The notes under the pieces were generated by a model. It was not told the origin of the DNA, did no database searches, and worked only from the letters and a program-made list of their open reading frames with translations. Source: Hondaea fermentalgiana (lineage: Eukaryota; Sar; Bigyra; Thraustochytrida; Thraustochytriidae). From it: 64,000 bases of DNA. Numbering within the stretch: position 1 is the stretch's first letter; every line of letters starts with the position of its first letter. The stretch lies in NCBI GenBank assembly GCA_014084085.1, contig NPFB01000033.1:148009-212008 (forward strand), written 5' to 3'. Shown piece by piece: positions 39,299 to 48,268 of the stretch. Position numbers and translations under genes: made by a program.

Positions 39299-39721
39299 AT
39301 GGGGGATCCCAACACGCGCGTGCAGCAGGCCGTCGGGGACCTGCTGGAGTCCTTGGAGAAGCAGCGGATTCGGCCCATGCGCAAGGAGGCGTTCCTGTGC
39401 AGCGCCAAGTGCTGCGACAGCGCCGTCGGCAACGAGCAGCTGCAGAACTGCGTGCAGGAGTGCCAGCGCAAGACCGCGCAGACCGAGAGTATCATTTCTC
39501 AGGAGCTCGAGACCTTTCAGCAGCGCCTGCAGAGGTGCGCCATGGGCTGCAACGACCGCGCCCAGGACCAGATCCCCGCCGACCCGAACGCCCAGACCCC
39601 AGAGCTCATCAACCGCCTGCAGAAGGAGGCCGAGGCCTGCGCCAACAAGTGCGTTGACACGAACCTCGCCTCGCTCAACAAGATCGGCGAGCGCGTCAAC
39701 CAGGCCGTCAAGCACATGTAG
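39299..39721 (+). CDS. FAM136A: FAM136A (DUF842) mitochondrial CX3C protein
   Basis: A 140-residue protein, matching the usual ~138 of FAM136A. Four CX3C pairs (Cys34/38, 51/55, 80/84, 114/118) form two twin-CX3C helical hairpins, as in substrates of the MIA40/ERV1 oxidative import route into the mitochondrial intermembrane space. Residues 1-30 are an amphipathic helix including RPMRKEAFLCSAKCCD, a strongly conserved block of the family. The exact function is not settled; FAM136A supports intermembrane-space protein homeostasis. ATG in an AAG-ATG-G context. Together with the neighbouring RRM protein and IMP2 it gives three mitochondrial genes in 8 kb. Confidence 0.92.
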   Translation: MGDPNTRVQQAVGDLLESLEKQRIRPMRKEAFLCSAKCCDSAVGNEQLQNCVQECQRKTAQTESIISQELETFQQRLQRCAMGCNDRAQDQIPADPNAQTPELINRLQKEAEACANKCVDTNLASLNKIGERVNQAVKHM

Positions 39722-40059
39722 ACATCATGAACGTATCGAACGAGCGCAAGCACATTTTCTTGTTTGCGCAATCTGCAGAACACCCTCTAGCTAGCTAGTC
39801 AGGCAAGTAGGTCCCTGGCATCGTCGCATGATCGCGATGCTGGCCATTTGCATTCCCGCTATTTTACGTGACTTTTCACTTCTTCTTCTTCTTCTTCTTT
39901 TGCATCTTCGTCTTCTTCTCCTTTATTTTCTTGAAGACTGGCTTGTTGTATACTTTAAAGCTCAATTCTGACATCGTCGCATTTCTTCACTTTTGGATGG
40001 CTGGCTACCTTCAGAACAGCTCAATTCTCTTTTCTCCGGAAAACACAAAACTCCCGTAA

Positions 40060-40090
<31 letters not shown>

Positions 40091-41304
40091 TTGACTAACT
40101 GCGGCATGAACAAGTATCATTAGGCTTACTGGCATGGTAGAGTTCAAGTGTGGTCCGAAGGAAAAGAATGATCTTAGGGAAAAGAATGTTTTGCTCCTTG
40201 ATCGGCAACGAGTCAATGATTATGTTGACCCGCTCGCAAGAGTAAATGGGATTCGTCAAACTCGCACCCGGTGAAAGTCGTTAAATCATCTTCTCAAGCC
40301 ACGACAATTTGTTTTGTCCGAACCTAGGCCTAGGCTATATGACCTGAAGATTGTAGAGAATTATCCTACAGATGCGCACGCGGAAACGATCGTCAGGCGA
40401 GCCGTTATTGCTTTCACTTTGTGTTTGTTTTCACTTTCTTTGTGGCATACAAGCTTTTGGATCTACTCTTCTCTCGTGGACTATGTTGCGGACGATCAAT
40501 TGCAAAGGCAACATACACTGGTGTATCTTCCACCTTTCCTGGAGCCGCACGCTGACGCACGATGGAGAGGGAGGAGGGCGCAAGGCAAGGAGCAGCCCTC
40601 TTGCCCTGCTTACCCGGCTGGCTAGCTAGCTTGCTTGCTGGCTGGCTGATGTTCCGGCGCGTCGATGTGCATGAACTTTTTTGTCCGTTGCGAAGACAAA
40701 CAACTTGAATGAGTCGAGTCCCAGACTGCGCCGTAAAGGTTGAACCGGCAGCCCCCAGTCATTGAACCGTGCGATGGCTTCACATCCTACTAGGCTGCAA
40801 AGGAAGCGTTTTGTCCCGGCACGCAAGTGAAGACCGGGCCGTTTCGAAGCTCCTTCTTCGTAGTAGCCTACACCCAGGTAGGACAGAAAGAACCTTATCT
40901 TCTTTTCATTTTCCCATGGCCGAGATCCTGCCGTACAAGTGTGGTGCAATATCAAGCTGCACTGGGTCGCTCGCTAAGCGGCTTTAATATAAAAGTAAGG
41001 GGGACGTGGCAATCGGACAGCGTGGCTCAAGACCCTGCCGAGCTTTGGCTGGGGCCGGAAGGTTGGAAAAAGAAAAGAAACCGATCTTTTCAAAAGGTGG
41101 AGGGAGCCAAGCCGCGTGAATGGTCCTTTCTAATGAACTGGTACTGCTCCAGCGCAGATGCAAGATGCAGCCAGCAGACTGCAAATGTATGTCCTGACTC
41201 ATTGCTATAGTCAGACTTCGCAGCCTTAACAAGCTTGGCAGCTTCCGAACCCTTGAGCTTCGGAGGACGCGCGTCCATTGTACGGTTTTTATCATCAAAA
41301 CTTC
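39722..41304. other. intergenic region upstream of the P2X-like pair
   Basis: A 1.6-kb AT-richer spacer with a CT microsatellite at 40061-40086 and GCTA/GCTT/GGCT tetramers at about 40619-40648. The open frame near 40314-40625 starts without ATG and has no recognised homologue, so I do not call it. Confidence 0.4.
40061..40086 (+). repeat. CT dinucleotide microsatellite
   Basis: Thirteen perfect CT units. Confidence 0.9.
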
Positions 41305-42603
41305 ATGTTGTTTTGTCGATCAAGCCCGAGATGGTGGCCGCTTCGGCTTTTCATCAGACACAAGACCGCATCCTTTATTATCGTCGAGAATGTTCGGGTC
41401 GGCATTGTTCTCCGCTTGGCCCAACTGCTCGTTTTCGCCTACATGTCTTGGTCAGTGCTGGGAAACAGGTCATACTTTTATGAAGAAGTACCCACCGGGG
41501 CATCAAACATGTGGATTACAGGATACAATTCTCTGCAAGGTGAACTGCCTGCATACTGCAACAATCCAGACACAGACTACATCTACAGTGAAGACTTTGC
41601 CTATATGAACAATAGCTGTCGCGAGTTTGCCTATGGCGAAGTCTTTAGTAAGCTGCCCTCTGGGGGACTTTTCATCATGACATATTCGCAAGAGACCTCA
41701 CGCGTTAGCAGTGGTTGTCACCTTTCTTCATTTCAATGCGTGTCAAAAGAAACCACGCTTCGTAATAACTTTGTGGTTGGCATTGATGATATCGTCGTTT
41801 CATTAAATCATGCCATGGCCACGTCATTTCGCATCGAAAGCGACCCTGCGCTTGATCTCGTTGACTCCAATGGCAATAACTTGAAAAGCTTTGCGGCCGG
41901 CGAGGTAGTTAGTGTGAGTCTGTCGGAAATGCTCCACGCTGCAGATATTGCAAGCCTCGATGCAACGAATTACGGCGCGTCCATCTCTGCTTCTGTGGGC
42001 GACCCATCGTACCGCTTGACGGGCATTCGCCTTACTTTTCGCTTTTCCTATCTTAATGAGGGATCGTGGAATGGAAAAGAGGTCAGGACAGAGCTTCGCA
42101 TTGCTGCGGACGGGACTGGCTGGGGAGGAAGAGGTCCTCAATTTGATTTCACTCACGAGATGATCGATCCTGAAACCGGTCTGCGCAGCTTTAGGGCGCT
42201 TGACAACTACGCTTATGGCGTCTTTGTGACTGCCGAAGTCGTGGGCTCCATCGGTACTCCTGATTTTGTGACTGCCGTCAACGCGCTCGTCACTTACAGC
42301 GTCATGTTCGCGCTCGCTGGATACATTGCAGATCTCGCTGCAGAAATGACGCCAGAGGTCTCGGCCGTCTTCCGACAGAGAAAGCGCGCTTATCCTGAGA
42401 GTCCGCAATCTGTCGCGCACAAAAAGTTGTCTCGCGTTTCTCTAGGTTCCCTCACTGAGCACGTCAAGGTCGCCCCGAAGCCTGCATCTCTCGATGCGGC
42501 TCCGTCGACTACATCAAAAGTCGAAAAGGAAGTCGAACAGAACGTAAATATGGCACAACAAAAGGATGATCAAGCCCAAGACCGAAAATGCGCAATTCGT
42601 TAA
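41305..42603 (+). CDS. P2X-receptor-like two-TM channel, tandem copy 1
   Basis: A 432-residue protein counted from the ATG at 41305; this start aligns with the ATG of copy 2. Topology is short N-tail, TM1 (about 33-54), a ~270-residue loop, TM2 (about 323-346) and a ~85-residue tail. It resembles P2X receptors at three places. VENVRVGIVLRLAQLLVFAY matches the P2X TM1 entry. RNNFVVGIDDIVVS matches the N-F-T-x-x-I-K-N-x-I block. AYGVFVTAEVVGSIGTPDF before TM2 matches KAYGIRFDIxVxGxAGKFD, with the TM2 aspartate in IAD. The loop has four Cys (85, 105, 138, 145) against ten in vertebrates. The lysines that bind ATP in P2X are not evident. It is probably a ligand-gated trimeric cation channel; the family call is by memory of motifs. 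Confidence 0.6.
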   Translation: MLFCRSSPRWWPLRLFIRHKTASFIIVENVRVGIVLRLAQLLVFAYMSWSVLGNRSYFYEEVPTGASNMWITGYNSLQGELPAYCNNPDTDYIYSEDFAYMNNSCREFAYGEVFSKLPSGGLFIMTYSQETSRVSSGCHLSSFQCVSKETTLRNNFVVGIDDIVVSLNHAMATSFRIESDPALDLVDSNGNNLKSFAAGEVVSVSLSEMLHAADIASLDATNYGASISASVGDPSYRLTGIRLTFRFSYLNEGSWNGKEVRTELRIAADGTGWGGRGPQFDFTHEMIDPETGLRSFRALDNYAYGVFVTAEVVGSIGTPDFVTAVNALVTYSVMFALAGYIADLAAEMTPEVSAVFRQRKRAYPESPQSVAHKKLSRVSLGSLTEHVKVAPKPASLDAAPSTTSKVEKEVEQNVNMAQQKDDQAQDRKCAIR

Positions 42604-42927
42604 AAGCCGAAGATGCGCAATTTTTCCAATGCTGACCGGCCAAGCTTCATTCGCGGAATCTAAAAGCAAAGCTTCATCGACGTTGCCGATCACGTCCTCT
42701 AAAAAATGGTCGGGCAAATTCTTGAATAATGGCAAAGTAGAACACGCGAAGAGAAAGGTGCAAACTTTTGTGAGATCGCACTCACCTGGGCTCTAAAATA
42801 TACTTCGCGGGGCTAAAGGCCCCGCGGTCTGAAAGATACACTGCATTGTCACCGCAACATAGCAAAGTCGAATTTGACCTTGACATAATAATCTTTAGAT
42901 TCCGGTGCCCCGGCCCTCAGAAAGCGA

Positions 42928-42956
42928 TGCGGGCCACGGCCGGGCCGTGGCCCGCA
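42928..42956 (+). repeat. perfect 13-bp inverted repeat with 3-nt loop
   Basis: TGCGGGCCACGGC, loop CGG, then its exact reverse complement: a very GC-rich potential hairpin in AT-richer DNA, about 330 bp 3' of P2X-like copy 1. Confidence 0.9.
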
Positions 42957-43003
42957 GAGGAGGCGGAAGTCCCTTGACCGTTACGAAATGAGGAACCTAG
43001 GCT

Positions 43004-43037
43004 GTTGCCGGCCCGCCTTCGTTGCCGGCCCGCCTTC
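43004..43037 (+). repeat. 17-bp tandem duplication
   Basis: Two perfect tandem copies of GTTGCCGGCCCGCCTTC, followed by a partial third (GTTGCCCGCC), 50 bp from the hairpin. Confidence 0.9.
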
Positions 43038-43655
43038 GTTGCCCGCCTGGCAGTGAAATTAGGCACCGTCCATCTAATAGACAAACAAATCATGATAACG
43101 GTCGTGCTGACGGCTACACCCTCTTGCAACTGATCAATGATGCACATACTTACTTTCTATGAGGCCCCTCTTGTCTGTGACCGTTTCATTTTAGACAAGT
43201 CTCAGTCTCGGTGCAGTGCATATTATGATACCTCCTTGTCTCCACGAGTCACGATGACAGCGCTTTGAGGCACAACCTCTGCGCGTACCGCGGGTTAGTT
43301 GGCAAGCGACATCGCCGTGCAGCCCTTGCCGAGCCAAAGCAGACGTCAAAACTCCCGAAATCTGTCTCCACATAGGTACCAAGAAAAGAAACCGTACTAC
43401 CATTACTAAAAAGCCGGAGGCAATGGGAGCGACGTGCACCATCTCGGTATTCATTGCTGCGGCTCTGACTGGCACAGGTGAGGCGAGCCAGCAGATTTAT
43501 TAACCTCCTCAACGCCGGGGTGATTGATTCGCCCTTGGTGGCTCCTTGGGCGAAGGAAACCCGCGCAGACGCACTCAGCAGGGCGCGCGAAGGGGAGAGG
43601 GGAGAGTGGGCGCCAGACGTGAGTCTGCTGCGCAAGCTCCTCCCAAAGTTATCCC

Positions 43656-44963
43656 ATGTTCTCGTGGGGCTCAAACCCACGATGGTGGCTACTGCGGCTC
43701 TTCATCAGACACAAGACCGCATCCTTTATTATCGTCGAAAATGTGCGAGTTGGTATCGTCCTTCGCTTCGCCCAGTTGCTCGTCTTCACCTACATGTCAT
43801 GGTCGGTGCTCGGAAACAGGTCGTACTTTCACAACGAAGTACCTTCCGGAGGATCAAACATGTGGATCACGGGATACAATCCTTCGCAGGGCGAATTACC
43901 TGCATTTTGTGACAATCCAGAATTGGACTATATCTACGACGAGAGCTTCACATTTACAAACAACAGCTGCCGCGAGTTTGCCTATGGCGAGATTCTCGAC
44001 AAGCTGCCCTCTGGAGGGCTCTTCATTATGACATATTCGCAAGAGACCTCGCGCGTCAGCACGGACTGCGACGTCTCGTTTCGCCAATGCACGTCCAAGG
44101 AAGCAAAGACGCGAAATAATTTTGTGGTCGGTGTCGATGATATCGTTGTGTCTTTGAATCATGCCATGGCCACCTCATTTCGTACCGACCACGATCCGGC
44201 GCTCGACCTCATTGATTCAGATGGAAATATCTTGAAAAGCTTTGGGGCCGGCGAGGTTGTTAGCGTAAGCCTCTCAGAAATGTTCCAAGCTGCAGCTATT
44301 TCAGGTCTTGATGCAACGAATCATGGCGCATCAATAGCTACATCTGTTGGTACGCCGATATACCGCCTTACTGGCGCCCGCATTAGGTTTCGCTTTACCT
44401 ATCTCAACGAGGGCTCGTGGAATGGAAAAGAGGTCAGGGCGAGGCTTCGCATCGTGGTTGATCAGACAGGCTGGGGTGGCAGAGGTCCCCAGTTTGATTA
44501 CACTCACGAGATGATCGATGCTGAAACCGGTCTGCGCAGCTTTAGGGCGCTTGACAACTACGCCTATGGCATCTTTATAACTGCCGAAGTTGTGGGCTCT
44601 ATTGGTACTCCTGATTTTGTGACTGCCGTCAATGCGCTCGTCACCTACAGTGTCATGTTCGCGCTCGCTGGATACATTGCAGACCTCGCTGCAGAAATGA
44701 CGCCAGAGGTCTCGGCCGTTTTCCGTCAGAGGAAGCGCGCTTATCTTGAGAGTCCGCAATCTGCCACGCGCAAGAAGCTTTCGCGCGTTTCTCTAGGTTC
44801 CCTCACTGAGCACCTCAAGGTCGCACCAAAGCCTGCGCCTCTTGACACCGCTTCGCCAATCATTTCCAAAGCCGAAGAGGTGGTCAAAAAGGACGTGAAC
44901 ATGGCGCAACAGAAGGATGATCAAGCCCTCGACAAAAAGGGCCGATTTTGCGCAAGTTGTTGA
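43656..44963 (+). CDS. P2X-receptor-like two-TM channel, tandem copy 2
   Basis: A 435-residue tandem paralogue of the gene at 41305, aligning end to end: same two TM segments, same four loop cysteines, same NFVVG-DDIVVSLNHAMATSF block and a similar lysine-rich tail. Most protein differences fall in the loop (about residues 75-110, 135-155 and 205-235) and in the last 60 residues. About 260 bp of DNA coding the pre-TM2/TM2 region (44510-44765) is almost identical to copy 1. Differences are mostly at third codon positions, so both copies are probably functional. Heteromeric assembly of the two subunits is possible, since P2X receptors are trimers. Confidence 0.62.
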   Translation: MFSWGSNPRWWLLRLFIRHKTASFIIVENVRVGIVLRFAQLLVFTYMSWSVLGNRSYFHNEVPSGGSNMWITGYNPSQGELPAFCDNPELDYIYDESFTFTNNSCREFAYGEILDKLPSGGLFIMTYSQETSRVSTDCDVSFRQCTSKEAKTRNNFVVGVDDIVVSLNHAMATSFRTDHDPALDLIDSDGNILKSFGAGEVVSVSLSEMFQAAAISGLDATNHGASIATSVGTPIYRLTGARIRFRFTYLNEGSWNGKEVRARLRIVVDQTGWGGRGPQFDYTHEMIDAETGLRSFRALDNYAYGIFITAEVVGSIGTPDFVTAVNALVTYSVMFALAGYIADLAAEMTPEVSAVFRQRKRAYLESPQSATRKKLSRVSLGSLTEHLKVAPKPAPLDTASPIISKAEEVVKKDVNMAQQKDDQALDKKGRFCASC

Positions 44964-45566
44964 GGGCCGAAGATGCACATTGAGTCGATGACTTGGTCTC
45001 TTTGGCGAGTCGTCAGTTGTTCTCATTGTGCTGTCAATCTTCCGCGGTCATCGCTCAGTGGTTTTAAAATATATACACTTGGCCCGTGGCTCACCACTTA
45101 GCCCGTGGCTCACACTGGGGAGCGTAGTGATTGCCAATCGCCAAAGTATGACACGGCACGGAGCGTAATGTTGGATTAGGACCAAGAAGAATGTCCTTAG
45201 CAAAGGCGTGCGAGGCCGAAATGAACAGTATCGTTTCTTTGATGACCATGTGTTGATGCGCGTGTGCGTCATCACCTACCAAGGTAGTAAAGATAAAAAT
45301 TGAATTGGAATCGAGCTTTACGCCGTCATTTTCCACAAAACGGGAAAAACCATTCGTTTCGAGCATGTTGACTCGACAATGGTAATATTCAATTGATGAT
45401 GATGGGAACGCTGCCAGAACATCTTTAGTTATCGGAGCACAAGACTAACTGTAAGGTCGAACGATATGACAAAACGAATGAGAAACGACATGACATGAAG
45501 AATGAGAAAAGATGGACTGGGTCTACGAAGGCCTAAGGCCTAGACTCGGGTCGCGAGATGTAATGG
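44964..45566. other. convergent 3' intergenic region
   Basis: A 0.6-kb AT-richer spacer. It contains two copies of GCCCGTGGCTCAC at about 45082-45113. Otherwise nothing was recognised. Confidence 0.4.
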
Positions 45567-47237
45567 TCATCGACGCCGCGGGTCGAAAAAGGAGACAGTA
45601 AAGTAGGACCGCGCCGTCTGAGAGGCGTAATACAGTACGAAAAAGATTGCGCGCTCCGTAGGTTTGAACAAAATAACAGCTTGGCCGGCAAGAGCAATGA
45701 CTACTGCCGAAGCAATGAGCCCAGCTGCTGAGAGAATGATTTTCCACGTGAGTCGGCGCAGGTTGCTAGCTGCACGCGGACGCACCCCCTTTGTCTTGCT
45801 GGATCCCGACGCAGCGCGAACGTCGCGTGTGCGAGTGCTTTGCAAGTACCTTGGATTTTCAGCTGCACGAGGCGACGAAGGCGGTGAAATCTCGCAATCG
45901 CGCTCGAGATCGAATTCTGCCTCGGGATCGAGGTCAAGGTTTGTATCGAGGCTAAAGTCCCCTTCAACGGCCGGGGAAACCTGGCCAGCTTCCCGTGACG
46001 GCGACGATAGCGTGGCCGGTCGCGGACTTCCCGGCGGAAAAATTGAGCCCTTCGAGGTGTCCTTGGACGGAGCTGGGCTGCGGCTTCCCTGAGCCTTGGA
46101 TACTTTGGACCCCAGGCGAGAAGTTGTAATGTCGCTCAGCGTCCGTAAAAGGCGCCAGCCGACGAAAATGACTGCCATCGCAACGAAGAGCGTAAACGAG
46201 GCTTCGGCAAGAGCTGCGGCCTCGGAGAGCGCCACCAAACCCTTAAAGATGGCGAGAAAGCTCACAGCAAGCTCAAAGCCAATAAAAATGAGCGAAACCA
46301 ACAGAAAGATGATGCGCGACGAGCGTCGGTGAAAGAGCAAGGATCTGCTCGGCGCGTGAGAGGCTTTAAGCATGTCGTTCCACGTGAGAAAGAGCATGAC
46401 CGAGGACAAGAGCCCAATGGGAATCGTCAGCGTCAGCATGAAACGGCTCGAGCCGTACAGGAACACGCTGCGGCTCCACAGCGGGTCAATGGCAGCGTAC
46501 ACGAGACGAATTAGGTTGCAAATTACCTCAATGGTGAGAATCCAAACGGCGACCTTGTACGCGCCCTCTCGAATGTACCAGCCCGCGAACTTGTGCAACC
46601 TCCAGCTGGCCAGATAGAGCACGTAGATGGCCATGAGGGAGCAAATGACTTGCACACTAATCCAGCCCGGCCCGTCAAAGAGTTTCCGCCAAGGATTTGC
46701 GCTCACCATCACGTCCACAACGACGTCCTCGCCGGCGGCAAAGTAGGAACGCAGAGCGGTCGCATCGTCGGCACCGAGCTCTAAAAACGGGATTCCTTTT
46801 GCGGCCGCCCACGTTTTCCTGTTGTGGATGACGCGAAATTCGTGACCTGCCGTCTCGTCTGAAAAGTACAGGGTGGCCGACGCGCCGACGCTCTCGGCCA
46901 TGAGCGCCAACCACTCGTAGCCACAATGAAAGCAGGGCTCCGAATACGACAGCTGCACAAGCGTCACGTTATCGGCGCCCAAACTCATTCCGGCGGGCGG
47001 TCCTTGGCAGTCATTGTTGCACCAGTTCGTGTCAAGTTCCACAAGACGCGAATCCGCCACGACGAGGTCTCCGACCGCAAAAGCATCCTCGCTAAACGCG
47101 AACAAGGTCGTCGCGAGGTCCCTGCCCGCGAGGCCTGACGGGCTCTTCACGATGGTCGCCTCGGTCGGCCCGGACCATGTCGTCGTCAAGAGGCAAACGG
47201 CCAGCGCCAGGCGCCAAGCACCAATTTGGTCCTTCAT
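45567..47237 (-). CDS. signal-peptide 7-TM protein with lumenal/extracellular domain (GPCR-like topology)
   Basis: A 556-residue protein counted from the ATG at 47237; the open frame extends further upstream only through GC-rich leader DNA. Residues 1-26 form a signal peptide. The ectodomain (about 27-180) has four cysteines in WCNNDC and PCFHC and a PA-domain-like feel: VQLSYSEPCFHCG, a KGIPFLELGADDA segment, then a Trp-containing stalk. Seven hydrophobic segments follow (about 190-215, 230-250, 263-287, 305-328, 335-365, 485-510 and 517-540). The third cytosolic loop, between TM5 and TM6, is about 120 residues, Ser/Pro/acid-rich and disordered. This matches the layout of 7-TM receptors, but I recognise no GPCR family signature. 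Confidence 0.65.
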   Translation of the reverse strand: MKDQIGAWRLALAVCLLTTTWSGPTEATIVKSPSGLAGRDLATTLFAFSEDAFAVGDLVVADSRLVELDTNWCNNDCQGPPAGMSLGADNVTLVQLSYSEPCFHCGYEWLALMAESVGASATLYFSDETAGHEFRVIHNRKTWAAAKGIPFLELGADDATALRSYFAAGEDVVVDVMVSANPWRKLFDGPGWISVQVICSLMAIYVLYLASWRLHKFAGWYIREGAYKVAVWILTIEVICNLIRLVYAAIDPLWSRSVFLYGSSRFMLTLTIPIGLLSSVMLFLTWNDMLKASHAPSRSLLFHRRSSRIIFLLVSLIFIGFELAVSFLAIFKGLVALSEAAALAEASFTLFVAMAVIFVGWRLLRTLSDITTSRLGSKVSKAQGSRSPAPSKDTSKGSIFPPGSPRPATLSSPSREAGQVSPAVEGDFSLDTNLDLDPEAEFDLERDCEISPPSSPRAAENPRYLQSTRTRDVRAASGSSKTKGVRPRAASNLRRLTWKIILSAAGLIASAVVIALAGQAVILFKPTERAIFFVLYYASQTARSYFTVSFFDPRRR

Positions 47238-48268
47238 AGCCTCCGTCCGTACCGCTGCACGTGCCGCGCGCGGCGCTCGCTCGCGTGTCTGCGTGCGTGC
47301 GTGCGCGTCTGCCTGCCTGCGAGCGTGCGCTCGTGCGCCCCTGCGTCGAGCGAGCGAGCAAGCGCCGAGGCCGAGGCCGCCGTCGATCCGGAAATGCCGC
47401 TGCTCCCGCCGTCCTTGGCCGCGCCGCGAGGGGAAGTACCCGTCGAGCGCCATGGTCGCAACGATGCCGTCTCGCATGCTTGCAAGCATTCTCGCACTGC
47501 AGCAGACGCAGGCGAGCACGCTCTGCGAGCCTCTCGGTACCACGGCCGGCCTCGCGCGCGGGCGAGACCTCGCGAGCGCAGAGGGCCGAGCCAGGCCCCG
47601 CGTGCCAAGGCGAGGCGAGGCGAGGCGGGGCGCGCTGCGACTGGTCGAGCGGCGAGCGGCCGGACCATCGCAAACCCGGAATCTTGACCGGCCTGAGAGC
47701 GCCCTCCGCGACCTGGGCTCTGCGCTGCTCTGCGCTGCTCTGCCTGCACGCGCGTGCACGGAGCGCGACGGCGGCCTCTGCGTCGGGCAGATATGCAGGC
47801 GGCGCGGTCGCGGCCGCGGCCGGAGACGCGCGAGTCGCGCGGAGACCACGCCGCGCCGGAGAAGATGTGAGAGGATGGATGGATGCAGCGGCGCCTGCAC
47901 GAGAGATGAGAACGAGCCGACGAGGAGCGTGCGATAGCGAGCTGCGCAAGGGCGTGTCGGTGACTGGGAACGCGTGGCAGGAGACAAACGCATTACCGCC
48001 GCTGCGGAGACCCGCCGTGGCCAGACGGGAGAAAACCTTAGCGGGTTGTGTTCTGCGGGAAGGGGCATCTCGGTTCAGGTGATGCAGATTTCAAAAATGG
48101 TTGAATGTTTCAAATCCCGAACCTCGGCGCGAGAAAGTTGACGCCGAGCGACCCGCGGCGCGACCGAAGCTCGGTCCGGCATCGCAGACTTGTGCCTTGA
48201 ACACGCACGGAACGCCGTCCTTCTTTTGCGTGCGCCACTCCACGTAGTCTCTGGTCTCTTGAGCTACA
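47238..48268. promoter_or_regulatory. GC-rich divergent promoter region
   Basis: A 1.0-kb spacer between the 7-TM gene (-) and MSH5 (+). It holds a CGAGG pentamer tract at 47608-47630 and CTGCG/CTGCT units at about 47717-47744. Long Arg/Ala-rich frames on both strands here are composition artefacts. Confidence 0.45.
47608..47630 (+). repeat. CGAGG pentanucleotide repeat
   Basis: Four CGAGG/CGGGG-type units, about 370 bp 5' of the 7-TM gene start codon. Confidence 0.85.

Larger units (their letters stand above)
42604..43655. promoter_or_regulatory. spacer between the P2X-like copies, with hairpin and short repeats
   Basis: A 1.05-kb spacer holding the 3' flank of copy 1 and the promoter of copy 2. 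It carries a perfect 13-bp hairpin (42928-42956) and a 17-bp direct repeat (43004-43037). No open frame of note. Confidence 0.5.

Noticed and set aside
38737..39715. Minus-strand frames of 250-306 codons antisense to FAM136A
   Set aside because: They mirror the FAM136A coding sequence and the GC-rich promoter; FAM136A itself is a clear family member.
40314..40625. Plus-strand frame with a hydrophobic segment upstream of the P2X-like pair
   Set aside because: No ATG start, no recognised homology and no convincing splice sites; a missing exon cannot be excluded.
42928..42956. GC hairpin as a bacterial-type intrinsic terminator
   Set aside because: The window is clearly eukaryotic and no T-tract follows the hairpin; kept only as an inverted repeat.
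47092..48082. Long frames on both strands in the MSH5 / 7-TM divergent promoter
   Set aside because: High GC with Arg/Ala-rich composition; both flanking genes have good ATGs outside this stretch.
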